Source of the DNA: Flavobacterium psychrophilum
GTDB taxonomy: Bacteria > Bacteroidota > Bacteroidia > Flavobacteriales > Flavobacteriaceae
NCBI GenBank assembly: GCA_022729635.1
Contig: DZAU01000049.1
Location: 1-16,454, forward strand
Direction: 5' to 3'
DNA length: 16,454 bases
Positions 8,707 through 14,950 of the stretch are shown one piece after another. The stretch's first letter is position 1. Every line of letters starts with the position of its first letter. The notes under the pieces were generated by a model. It did not search any database, had not been told where the DNA came from, and saw only the letters and a list, made by a program, of their open reading frames with translations. A program made the translations under genes and the position numbers.

Positions 8707-9018
8707 TTAGCTAGATTTCTTCTTTCTCATTCGATAAATATAATACCCAATCGCTCCAACAAGCAAATAGGGAATAATCATTAAATATACGATTCCGTTA
8801 TTTACAGCTTCGGCCTGTGCTTTATTTTCTTCGCCAGTCAAAGCGGCACGACACATTGCGCATTGAGCATTTGCTGAAATTCCAAAAAAGAAAAAACAAA
8901 TTCCAAAAAGAGCAGTCTTAAATTTGGAATTTGGAATTTGGAATTTGGAATTATCTCTTCTAACTTCCTGCTTCCCACTTCTAACTTCTAACTTCTCACT
9001 TCTAACTTTAGTAAACAT
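8707..9018 (-). CDS. Small CAMC-motif membrane protein of the oxidase assembly cluster
   Basis: A 103-residue protein of unknown function. The hydrophobic core of a signal peptide lies at residues 35-51 (TALFGICFFFFGISANA). After it comes QCAMCRAALTGEE (C53 and C56, a CxxC pair), then one membrane helix at about 77-95 and a basic tail RMRKKKSS. The oxidised CxxC in a short periplasmic segment could bind copper or exchange disulfides, fitting its place after SCO and DUF420; this is inference. Residues 1-34 are encoded by heptanucleotide repeats and are unlike a normal signal-peptide start. The only in-frame ATG (9018) overlaps the DUF420 stop. No in-frame ATG, GTG or TTG lies between the repeats and the hydrophobic core, so the true start is uncertain. 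Confidence 0.7.
   Translation of the reverse strand: MFTKVRSEKLEVRSGKQEVRRDNSKFQIPNSKFKTALFGICFFFFGISANAQCAMCRAALTGEENKAQAEAVNNGIVYLMIIPYLLVGAIGYYIYRMRKKKSS
8921..8952. repeat. Heptanucleotide tandem repeat (AATTTGG)4 plus AATT
   Basis: Four perfect copies of AATTTGG followed by AATT lie inside the N-terminal coding part of the CAMC gene (ATTCCAA on the coding strand). Seven is not a multiple of three, so a copy-number change would shift the reading frame. Confidence 0.9.
8957..9005. repeat. Heptanucleotide tandem repeat (CTTCTAA)7, imperfect
   Basis: Seven units based on CTTCTAA run in series: four perfect (8957, 8978, 8985 and 8999) and three with one or two changes (CTTCCTG, CTTCCCA, CTTCTCA). 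They sit between the DUF420 stop and the second heptamer array, again inside the start of the CAMC reading frame. Confidence 0.9.
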
Positions 9019-9550
9019 AATAAGGCGAAATCATTAAATAAACTACAACTCCCGTAACAGCAACATACAACCAGATTGGAAAAGTGATTCTGGCAATTCT
9101 TTTGTGCTTGTCAAATTTATTGGCCAAAGCCCGAACATAAGTTATCAAGACTAGAGGAATAACCACAATTGACAATAGAATATGTGAAATTAAAATGAAA
9201 AAATAGATTGATTTAATCAGTCCTTCTCCACTAAATTTTGTCGAATCCGAAGTCATGTGATAGGCCACATACATCACTAAAAAAACAACGGAAAGGGCAA
9301 TAGCGGTTGTCATTAATCGCTCGTGAAGTTTTCTTTTTCCGTTTTTAATAGCCAAAACTCCTGCGATTAAAACTATAGCGGTGATTCCGTTTATAGTGGC
9401 ATAAATTGGCGGAAGAAACGAAAGCGGCTCGACATTGAATCCATAATCTTTCAGCTTGACACTGAAAAGAATAGCAACAACAACCGGAATTAAGATCGAT
9501 ACTATTACTATAAACCTGCTGAATTTTTTCTCTAATGAATTATCTTCCAT
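9008..9550 (-). CDS. DUF420 family membrane protein, putative cytochrome oxidase assembly factor
   Basis: A 180-residue integral membrane protein with about five helices. It has the histidines typical of DUF420: H76 (KLHERLM), H98 (VAYHMT), H123 (ISHILLS) and H149 (DKHKRIAR), plus the C-terminal IWLYVAVTGVVVYLM helix. Firmicutes relatives (YozB/CtaM) are needed for a functional aa3 oxidase. Its place one base after SCO and beside the oxidase operon suggests the same role here, probably in heme or copper insertion. Its 3' end overlaps the next ATG by 11 bp. Confidence 0.88.
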   Translation of the reverse strand: MEDNSLEKKFSRFIVIVSILIPVVVAILFSVKLKDYGFNVEPLSFLPPIYATINGITAIVLIAGVLAIKNGKRKLHERLMTTAIALSVVFLVMYVAYHMTSDSTKFSGEGLIKSIYFFILISHILLSIVVIPLVLITYVRALANKFDKHKRIARITFPIWLYVAVTGVVVYLMISPYYVY

Positions 9551-9551
9551 T

Positions 9552-10238
9552 TTATTCTTTTAATAAAATTGCTATGTCTTGTTGAATGTCTCTCACTCCT
9601 ATTTTATCTAAACCGTCATAATACAAAATTGGGTTTCCAAACTTGTCTTTTCGGCAGCGAATGTCACCGTTTTTATCAATAAGAGCAAACAATCCCGAAT
9701 GTTCAAAACCTCCTTTTGCTTTGTTATTTTCGCCAGCATAAAGATTAAAACCTTTGTTTGACAAATCAAAAATATAGGTTTTATCGCCTGTCAAGAAATT
9801 CCAATTCGAAGATTTTACACCCAATAATTCCCGATGTTCTTTCAAAACTGCCGGTGTATCGTGTTCCGGATTGATAGAAATGGAAACGATACCAAAATTT
9901 GGATTACCAAAGAATGTTTTTTCGATTTGCAACATACTTTGATTCATTTTTGGGCAAATAGTTGGACAAGTCGTGAAGAAAAATTCCAAAACATAAACTT
10001 TGCCTTTGTAGGTTTCATTGTTAATTTTGATGTTATCTTGGTTTGCCAATTCAAATTTTGGAGCCGGACCAATTTTGACCAAACTTTCATTTTCGCCAGA
10101 AGAGTTCGACACTTTGTCTAATCGATTCCCATTTACAATTTTGTTGTTTTGTATTCTGTCAATAATTTTTGGAACAGCATAAATTCCGAAAACTAGAACA
10201 ACAAGAGAAATCCAGATGTATGATTTGTTTTTAAGCAT
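9552..10238 (-). CDS. SCO family copper chaperone for cytochrome c oxidase
   Basis: A 228-residue SCO1/SenC/PrrC-type protein anchored by an N-terminal membrane helix (residues 7-22), with the thioredoxin-fold domain in the periplasm. The copper ligands are intact: C91 and C95 in TTCPTICPKM and H180 in FEHSGLF. The conserved INPEHDTP segment is also present (about 122-129). Family members deliver copper to, or reduce the cysteines of, the CuA site in oxidase subunit II. It lies one base before DUF420 and 12 bp after the cysteine-poor Trx-like gene, so all are likely co-transcribed. Confidence 0.93.
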   Translation of the reverse strand: MLKNKSYIWISLVVLVFGIYAVPKIIDRIQNNKIVNGNRLDKVSNSSGENESLVKIGPAPKFELANQDNIKINNETYKGKVYVLEFFFTTCPTICPKMNQSMLQIEKTFFGNPNFGIVSISINPEHDTPAVLKEHRELLGVKSSNWNFLTGDKTYIFDLSNKGFNLYAGENNKAKGGFEHSGLFALIDKNGDIRCRKDKFGNPILYYDGLDKIGVRDIQQDIAILLKE

Positions 10239-10250
10239 TATTTCTATAAT

Positions 10251-10892
10251 TTAAAGTTGTTTTGTGGCATTGTGATTTTTCTTCAAAGCAGCACGATATT
10301 CATAAAGTATAACCCTGAAATCATCTAACATTTCGTTACTCAATTCGGCAGGATGAAAGGTATTGTAGCCTTCTTTATAGCCTTTTTTTTCTTTTCTTCC
10401 TCTGAGATTTCTTTCTTTGTCAATAATATACACGTATGGAGTTCCCAAATCTGTATCTAATTTTCCAACGAGTTTTAATTGGTTATAATACGAATTGATT
10501 TCTTCTGGCGAAGTAAACACAAAATGCCATTGGCTGACATCTGTAAATTCAGACAATGCATCAACTATTTTTTGAGCATCATTTTCTGTTCCCAAAGGGC
10601 AAATAACTACAAATTGTAAATCTTTGAAGGTGTGATATTGCTGATAAATTTTTTGATTCAGATTGAAAAAATTCCCTCTGTTTTTCAAAATATTGGAACC
10701 CGAAAAGCCAAGAATTGTGATTTTATTATTCAAACTCACCTTTTCATTATTCAAGGATTTCCAATTCCCAAAATCAGAAACTTTAGCGGTGATTACTGGT
10801 AATTTTGTGAAACTATTGACCCCTGACGCAAAAAAAAGATAGGCAACAATCGGTAAAATAAAAAGGACGAAAAGGACTATGTTTTTTTTCAT
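10251..10892 (-). CDS. Membrane-anchored thioredoxin-fold-like protein lacking the CxxxC motif
   Basis: A 213-residue protein with an N-terminal anchor (residues 4-22) and a periplasmic domain that looks SCO/peroxiredoxin-like. It has a beta strand plus turn KITILGFSGSNILKNRG where SCO has its CxxxC, a second strand FVVICPLGTENDAQ, and GTPYVYIIDKERNLRGR near the end. It has one cysteine (C98) and none at the active-site turn, so it cannot act as a normal thiol redox enzyme. It may be a scaffold partner of the SCO protein encoded 12 bp downstream. A longer frame up to 11015 is rejected: it would read back through the terminator at 10922-10954, whereas ATG 10892 begins directly with the MKKN membrane anchor. 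Confidence 0.8.
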   Translation of the reverse strand: MKKNIVLFVLFILPIVAYLFFASGVNSFTKLPVITAKVSDFGNWKSLNNEKVSLNNKITILGFSGSNILKNRGNFFNLNQKIYQQYHTFKDLQFVVICPLGTENDAQKIVDALSEFTDVSQWHFVFTSPEEINSYYNQLKLVGKLDTDLGTPYVYIIDKERNLRGRKEKKGYKEGYNTFHPAELSNEMLDDFRVILYEYRAALKKNHNATKQL

Positions 10893-10914
10893 TTTTAATG
10901 AAATTATTTCACTA

Positions 10915-10922
10915 CAAAAATA
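10915..10922 (-). promoter_or_regulatory. Putative -7 promoter element of the SCO/DUF420 unit
   Basis: TATTTTTG on the minus strand (TAnnTTTG) lies 22 bp before the Trx-like start and directly after the upstream operon's terminator, a sensible place for a new transcription start. No matching -33 box is visible because the terminator hairpin fills that position. Confidence 0.4.
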
Positions 10923-10954
10923 AAAAAATCCCGATGTAATCGGGACTTTTTTTT
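10922..10954 (-). terminator. Rho-independent terminator of the oxidase operon
   Basis: TCCCGAT (10929-10935) pairs perfectly with ATCGGGA (10939-10945) around a 3-base loop. There are seven A before the hairpin and eight T after it, so it has a U-tract on either strand. It begins 14 bp after the subunit IV stop and separates that operon from the SCO/DUF420 unit. Confidence 0.85.
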
Positions 10955-10968
10955 GAATTAATATCTTG

Positions 10969-11319
10969 TTAAAAATTCCACTTGATGGTGGAGTTTTTAA
11001 AAACCTCGAAAACATAATTCCCTTCGGTCAAAAGGATGAAAAGCAAATAAATAACTAAAAAAATTAATGGCAGGATGACCGCATATCTCAAAACCGATTT
11101 TTCTCCTTCCATGTGCATAAAAGCATAAACAATATAATAGGCTTTTACCAAAGTCAAAATAATGAAAATCCAGTTTAATAAGGTCAACCCTATGAAACTA
11201 TTCATGTGTAAAAATTCAGGTTTTAGAATCCCAAAAAATACCTCAACGATTGTTATTATAGACAATATTCCAAAAACGGTCCAAATTCTTTTTGCGTTAG
11301 ATGCGTGTGCGTGTGACAT
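10969..11319 (-). CDS. Cytochrome c oxidase subunit IV family protein
   Basis: A 116-residue small membrane subunit with a histidine-bearing N-terminus (MSHAHASNAKRIW) and three helices: about 13-31, 41-65 (LTLLNWIFIILTLVKAYYIV) and 79-98. The segment VKAYYIVYAFMHMEGEKSVLR is typical of the bacterial subunit IV (CyoD/CtaF-like) group. It sits 19 bp after subunit III and just before the terminator. It probably stabilises the oxidase rather than acting in catalysis. Confidence 0.88.
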   Translation of the reverse strand: MSHAHASNAKRIWTVFGILSIITIVEVFFGILKPEFLHMNSFIGLTLLNWIFIILTLVKAYYIVYAFMHMEGEKSVLRYAVILPLIFLVIYLLFILLTEGNYVFEVFKNSTIKWNF

Positions 11320-11338
11320 AATATTTTCTTTTTGTAAA

Positions 11339-12313
11339 TTAAACTAGATAGAAAACGGTGAATACAAATACCCAAACTAAATCAACGAAGTGCCAATAAA
11401 GCCCCACTTTTTCTACCATTTCATAGCTTCTTCTTTTCTCGTAAGTTCCAAGAATCACATTAAAAAATATGATAACATTGATAACCACTCCAGAGAATAC
11501 GTGAAAACCGTGAAAACCTGTAATAAAGAAAAAGAAATCAGCAAATAACTTGCTACCATATTCATTTCTGGTCAAATTAGCGCCTTCGACAACTAAACTT
11601 GCGTCTTTCAAGCGCATTTCTGATTCACTTCTAGAAAGAACTTCTTTTTTCTTTTCGGCAGTTATGGTTTCTGTTCTAACTAAAATATCTGGATGTGATT
11701 TAAACCCTTCCTGAACTTCGGCAACCGAATAGGCAGGCAAAGCAGCTTCTTCCATAAACCATTTCGCTTTATTTCGTGTCAGTTGTTCTCTTTCTACTGG
11801 CAAGGTTGCAGCAAATTCGGCAAGAGCCACTCGTTTTCCATCTTTATTCACAAACTGAAGTAAGCTTCCTCCTTTTGTTTCAACTGCTCCATATTCGCCT
11901 TTGATGAAATTTTTCCATTCCCAAGCTTGTGAGCCTACGAATATCAAACCACCAATAATAGTTAAAAAAAGATAAAGGGCTACTTTATCCTTTTTTAATT
12001 GATGTCCAGCATCAACGGCAAGAACCATCGTTACGGATGAAAAAATCAAAATAAAAGTCATGAATGCCACATAATACATTGGCGCCGAAACACCGTGCAT
12101 AAACGGTACGTGTGTAAAAACCTCATCGGCTAAAGGCCAAGTTTCAATAAATTTAAATCTTGAAAAACCATAAGCGGCAAGAAATCCAGAAAATGTTAAA
12201 GCATCTGATACGATAAAAAACCACATCATTAATTTGCCATAACTTGCTCCCATTGGTTCATTTCCACCTCCCCAAGTTTTTTCTCCACTATTTTCAATAG
12301 TAACTGTCTCCAT
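11339..12313 (-). CDS. Cytochrome c oxidase subunit III (long form with soluble insert)
   Basis: A 324-residue heme-copper oxidase subunit III. Helices start at about residue 26 (KLMMWFFIVSDALTFSGFLAAYGF) and include YVAFMTFILIFSSVTMVLAV (81-100) and the pair ending in QAWEW with E132. The C-terminal block FADFFFFITGFHGFHVFSG and EKVGLYWHFVDLVWVFVFTVFYLV is the subunit III signature. Residues about 138-252 are a hydrophilic insert of roughly 115 residues between helices, absent from the short paralogue encoded just upstream. It has no subunit I or II gene nearby. Confidence 0.93.
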   Translation of the reverse strand: METVTIENSGEKTWGGGNEPMGASYGKLMMWFFIVSDALTFSGFLAAYGFSRFKFIETWPLADEVFTHVPFMHGVSAPMYYVAFMTFILIFSSVTMVLAVDAGHQLKKDKVALYLFLTIIGGLIFVGSQAWEWKNFIKGEYGAVETKGGSLLQFVNKDGKRVALAEFAATLPVEREQLTRNKAKWFMEEAALPAYSVAEVQEGFKSHPDILVRTETITAEKKKEVLSRSESEMRLKDASLVVEGANLTRNEYGSKLFADFFFFITGFHGFHVFSGVVINVIIFFNVILGTYEKRRSYEMVEKVGLYWHFVDLVWVFVFTVFYLV

Positions 12314-12338
12314 AAAAAGTTATTCGTTAAAAAGTTTT

Positions 12339-12346
12339 CAAATCTA
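12339..12346 (-). promoter_or_regulatory. Possible internal -7 element before long subunit III
   Basis: TAGATTTG on the minus strand matches TAnnTTTG, 25 bp before the start at 12313, in the 43 bp gap between the two subunit III genes. There is no clear -33 box, so this is a weak call. Confidence 0.3.
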
Positions 12347-12356
12347 CAATTTTTTC

Positions 12357-12944
12357 TTATTTAAAGAAATATAAAAATAAAAATAAATAAACCCACAATA
12401 AATCAAGAAAATGCCAATACATCGCACCTAGTTCAATACCAAGAGTTTTATTCGAATTGTATTTTTGTTTCAATTGTTTATAAATTATAATTAAAAGAGC
12501 AATTATTCCGCCAGCAAGGTGCAATAAATGCACAACTGTAACTATATATAGGAATGTTGTCGTAATCGAACTTTCGGCTCCTGTGAAATAATAGCCATTG
12601 GCCACAATCTGACTAAAACCCACAAATTGCAAAACCACAAATAATATTCCCAGTGCCAAAGTCGCCAAAAGAAATGCCGTTGTCGCTTTTTGATTGTCCT
12701 TTTGAATGGCTTTTTTTGCCAAGTGAAATGTGATGCTACAGCCTATTATCACTGCCGTGCTGAAGAAAAATGCAGATGGCAATTGAAAATCTTTCAACCA
12801 GTCGGCTCTGGATTTACTTACCACAAAAGCACTCGTAAGTCCTGCAAACATCATAATCATACTTATCATAGCGAACAATAACAGCAATTTATATGATCTT
12901 GCTGTTCTTGATTTATGTTCTTCGGCGGTCATTGTCGTTGTCAT
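12357..12944 (-). CDS. Cytochrome c oxidase subunit III (short form)
   Basis: A 195-residue heme-copper oxidase subunit III protein with five predicted helices: about 19-42, 58-76, 88-113, 129-152 and 172-194. It carries the family C-terminus LGAMYWHFLDLLWVYLFLFLYFF and VVHLLHLAGGI in the preceding helix. It lies 2 bp after the heme O synthase gene and in tandem with the long subunit III gene. Flavobacteria commonly carry this pair, so it is not a recent duplication; identity between the two is low. Confidence 0.92.
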   Translation of the reverse strand: MTTTMTAEEHKSRTARSYKLLLLFAMISMIMMFAGLTSAFVVSKSRADWLKDFQLPSAFFFSTAVIIGCSITFHLAKKAIQKDNQKATTAFLLATLALGILFVVLQFVGFSQIVANGYYFTGAESSITTTFLYIVTVVHLLHLAGGIIALLIIIYKQLKQKYNSNKTLGIELGAMYWHFLDLLWVYLFLFLYFFK

Positions 12945-12946
12945 AA

Positions 12947-13849
12947 CTATCTTAAAATTTTATCAAATATATAAATTAATTGCAATAAAGTAATATATGA
13001 AACACTAACAAGCATCAAGGTTCTTGCGGCTTTGGCAGTTCTTAATTTGTACAATTGTATGGAATAATAAAGCATCCAAAGTCCGAGCAAAAATACCAAA
13101 ATTGCAGCCACTGGCGAAATAAATAATTGTCCAGTATAACCCAAAGCCGGTAAAAGCGACGCTATGATTAACCACGCTGTATATAAAATAATTTGCAAAG
13201 CTGTTCCTCTATCTCTTTTTCCTGTTGGCAACATAAAGAAACCCGCTTTTTCATAATCTTCATATAAAAACCAACCGATAGCCCAAAAATGAGGAAATTG
13301 CCAGAAAAACTGAATCAGAAACAAAGTTCCGGCTTCAATGCCAAAGTTTCCTGTTGCCGCAACCCAGCCTAACATAAATGGAATCGCTCCGGGAAAAGCT
13401 CCCACAAAAACCGACAAAGAAGTTACCGTTTTTAGCGGTGTATAAATACTGGTATATAAAAATATGGAGATTGCACCAAACATTGCCGTTTTTGAATTGA
13501 TGGTATAAAGCAACGCAATTCCGATAATCGTAAGAATACTGGCTAAAATCAAGCCCACATTTGGTGACATTCTTCCAGAGGGAACGGGACGGTTTTTGGT
13601 TCTGTCCATCAAAGCATCTAAATCCTTTTCGATAACTTGGTTAAACGCATTCGAAGCGCCAACCATACAATAACCGCCAATGGACAATTTCAATAAAACC
13701 ATCCAATCTAAAGACTGAATATCAGGAACACCAAGCAAAAACCCTGCAATGGAGGAAAACACAACACTAATCGCCAAACCAGCTTTGGTAATTGCTTTGA
13801 AATCAGCGTAAATAGATTTTATGGAAATGGTTTTAGGTGTACTATTCAA
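12947..13849 (-). CDS. ctaB: Protoheme IX farnesyltransferase (heme O synthase)
   Basis: A 300-residue UbiA-superfamily enzyme that adds a farnesyl group to heme b to give heme O, a precursor for the oxidase heme groups. The first allylic-diphosphate/Mg motif is intact: N70...E74...D78...M81-D-R83-T-K-N-R87-P (N-Q-V-I-E-K-D-L-D-A-L-M-D-R-T). Other family marks are YTPLKT near 140, GAFPGAIPFMLGW and FFWQFPHFWAIGWFL with DY(E)KAGFFMLP. About eight to nine helices fill the rest, and the length is typical. It is the first gene of the oxidase operon, with a strong promoter upstream. CyoE is an equally valid symbol. Confidence 0.95.
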   Translation of the reverse strand: MNSTPKTISIKSIYADFKAITKAGLAISVVFSSIAGFLLGVPDIQSLDWMVLLKLSIGGYCMVGASNAFNQVIEKDLDALMDRTKNRPVPSGRMSPNVGLILASILTIIGIALLYTINSKTAMFGAISIFLYTSIYTPLKTVTSLSVFVGAFPGAIPFMLGWVAATGNFGIEAGTLFLIQFFWQFPHFWAIGWFLYEDYEKAGFFMLPTGKRDRGTALQIILYTAWLIIASLLPALGYTGQLFISPVAAILVFLLGLWMLYYSIQLYKLRTAKAARTLMLVSVSYITLLQLIYIFDKILR

Positions 13850-13882
13850 AGTTTGCTTTATTTATTTTTTTTTAAACTTTTG

Positions 13883-13914
13883 CAAAAATAGTTTATCGAA
13901 AGGGATTTGACAAA
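13883..13914 (-). promoter_or_regulatory. Strong Bacteroidota-type promoter of the oxidase operon
   Basis: On the minus strand a -33 box TTTG (13911-13914) and a -7 box TATTTTTG (13883-13890) are separated by 20 bp, an exact match in motif and spacing to the Bacteroidota primary promoter. The -7 box ends 33 bp before the ctaB start. Confidence 0.75.
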
Positions 13915-13949
13915 TAAAAAATACGGCATAAAAAAACACAAGTTTTGTT

Positions 13950-13957
13950 TATCTTTG
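13950..13957 (+). promoter_or_regulatory. Putative -7 promoter element of the TA region
   Basis: TATCTTTG matches TAnnTTTG and lies 39 bp before the DUF2683-like start. The -33 position has no TTTG. It points away from the ctaB promoter, so the 147 bp spacer is a divergent promoter region. Confidence 0.5.
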
Positions 13958-13996
13958 TATTAAAAAATAAGTTTACGCCTCTTAAAATATAAAATT

Positions 13997-14179
13997 ATGC
14001 AAACAATTAACATCACGGCATTTATTGAGGATACTTCACAAATTGAAGCTGTAAAAGCTGTTATGAAAGCTTTAAAAATCAAATTTGAGATTTCTAAAGA
14101 AAAACCATATAATCCCGAGTTTGTGGCTAAAATAAAACGTAGTGAAGACGATTTAAAAACGGGAAATTCACAACCGTAA
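13997..14179 (+). CDS. DUF2683-like antitoxin, C-terminus lost by frameshift
   Basis: A 60-residue product: MQTINITAF, then IEAVKAVMKALKIKFEI, then KEKPYNPEFVAKIKRSEDDL. This is the recognisable body of DUF2683-type antitoxins of Bacteroidota TA modules. The frame stops early at NSQP. One base further on, another frame reads KFTTVKVEDLKNYIDNL and stops at 14217, which looks like the missing toxin-binding tail. A lost A in the run at 14164-14166 would explain it. Read through, the protein would be about 73 residues and its TGA would overlap the next ATG (ATGA), as usual in TA pairs. Most likely a decayed gene; a sequencing error in the A-run is the alternative. Confidence 0.65.
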   Translation: MQTINITAFIEDTSQIEAVKAVMKALKIKFEISKEKPYNPEFVAKIKRSEDDLKTGNSQP

Positions 14180-14213
14180 AAGTCGAAGATTTGAAAAATT
14201 ATATTGATAATCT

Positions 14214-14318
14214 ATGAGTTATTTTTTACAGTTTTCACAAAAAACAGAAGAAGATATACTATTTCATAAAAAACCGCTAAATAAACAAAACGATGAAACT
14301 TCAAGTATTACAAGATAA
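14214..14318 (+). pseudogene. Truncated RelE/YoeB-like toxin remnant
   Basis: The frame starts MSYFLQFSQKTEEDILFHKK, the usual N-terminus of Txe/YoeB-like toxins (the family continues with S-G-N-K and about 65 more residues). Here it turns into PLNKQNDETSSITR and stops after 34 residues. The catalytic C-terminal half is missing, so it cannot be an active RNase. The junction lies at about 14274, just before the next antitoxin gene, whose ATG (14293) is inside this frame. A deletion between two TA modules would produce this. The family call rests on about 20 residues. Confidence 0.6.
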
Positions 14319-14523
14319 TTTCGGCAATCAAACTGGCGTTTATGTACCAATGGAAGATTGGAATTTGATAAAAAATAACTACCCCGATATTGAAACATTA
14401 GAACAAGAATTACCACAATGGGAAAAAGATTTAATTGATGAAAGATTAGAGGCAATAGCCAAAAACCCTGAACGTTTACAACCAATTGAAAGCCTTTTTG
14501 AAGAACTAAAACGCAAGATTTAA
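14293..14523 (+). CDS. Antitoxin of a ParE/RelE-type toxin-antitoxin module
   Basis: A 76-residue acidic protein. MKLQVLQDNFGNQTGVYVP then MEDWNLIKNNYPDIE gives a small beta-strand start, as in Phd/Bacteroidota antitoxins. The helical C-terminus (EKDLIDERLEAIAKNPERLQ, FEELKRKI) would wrap the toxin. The stop overlaps the toxin ATG by one base (TAATG), so translation is coupled. It shares no likeness with the decayed DUF2683 antitoxin upstream. I recognise the type from its layout and partner rather than from a named family. Confidence 0.75.
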   Translation: MKLQVLQDNFGNQTGVYVPMEDWNLIKNNYPDIETLEQELPQWEKDLIDERLEAIAKNPERLQPIESLFEELKRKI

Positions 14524-14822
14524 TGTACACTGCTCAATATTTTGACCAAGTTTTTTCAGACATACAAGAAGCAAAAATTTGGTACAAAGAACAAAAAGAA
14601 GGTCTCGAAGTTGAGTTTGCTCTTGCTATTGAAACAGCAATTAAAAAAGTTTTAAAAATGCCCACTTCTTACTCACCACGTTACAAAAATGTTCGTATTG
14701 CTCATCCTAAAACATTTCCGTATAACATTCATTTTTATATTGAAGAAGTTAATGAATTAGTAGTTTTTACTGCAATAGTTCACAATAAAAGACATCCTAA
14801 ATTTGCAATGAATAGAATTTAA
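14523..14822 (+). CDS. Type II toxin, RelE/ParE family
   Basis: A 99-residue ParE-fold protein. The helical N-terminus (FSDIQEAKIWYKEQKEGLEVEFALAIETAI) is followed by the beta-sheet core YKNVRIAHPKTFPYNIHFYI and VVFTAIVHNKRHPKFA, the latter being the family's conserved C-terminal strand with HxxRxP-type residues. The toxin acts either on gyrase (ParE) or on ribosome-bound mRNA (RelE); the sequence alone does not decide. It is complete and coupled to the antitoxin, so the module may be active. Confidence 0.87.
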   Translation: MYTAQYFDQVFSDIQEAKIWYKEQKEGLEVEFALAIETAIKKVLKMPTSYSPRYKNVRIAHPKTFPYNIHFYIEEVNELVVFTAIVHNKRHPKFAMNRI

Positions 14823-14826
14823 AACC

Positions 14827-14854
14827 AAAAAAACGAGCAATTGCTCGTTTTTTT
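14827..14854 (+). terminator. Perfect palindromic terminator after the TA module
   Basis: Arm 14827-14840 (AAAAAAACGAGCAA) is fully complementary to 14841-14854 (TTGCTCGTTTTTTT). In practice ACGAGC/GCTCGT form the stem and seven T follow. It begins 4 bp after the toxin stop and could also stop transcripts from the other strand. Confidence 0.85.
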
Positions 14855-14878
14855 GTGTTATTTGTTTGCTTGTGTTTG

Positions 14879-14943
14879 TGGGTACGAGTTAGAAACTCGC
14901 ACTAGCCCAATATTTGCTAATGCTCGGACTAGCGGGGGGGGGG
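14879..14943 (+). repeat. REP-like structured element, left copy, ending in a G10 tract
   Basis: The block starts GTGGGTACGAGTT. CGAGTT (14885-14890) pairs with AACTCG (14894-14899) over an AGA loop. An 11-bp direct repeat CTCG(C/G)ACTAGC occurs at 14896-14906 and 14923-14933. The block ends with ten G at 14934-14943. A related element lies inverted at 15989-16073. No transposase gene is present. Assignment as REP/MITE-like is inference from structure. Confidence 0.6.
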
Positions 14944-14950
14944 CAACTTT

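Noticed and set aside
10893..11015. N-terminal extension of the Trx-like gene to an ATG at 11015
   Set aside because: It would translate through the terminator hairpin and overlap the subunit IV stop; ATG 10892 starts directly with a membrane anchor.
14264..14530. 88-codon open frame on the minus strand over the intact antitoxin
   Set aside because: It lies antisense to a well-supported TA pair, has no family features, and overlaps the whole antitoxin.
13960..14860. Possible integron or phage attachment region around the TA genes
   Set aside because: No integrase, attC-like site or tRNA gene is seen; stacked TA genes alone do not support it.
14879..14943. CRISPR repeat-like structure
   Set aside because: There is only a pair of short direct repeats with one spacer-like gap, and no array or cas gene.
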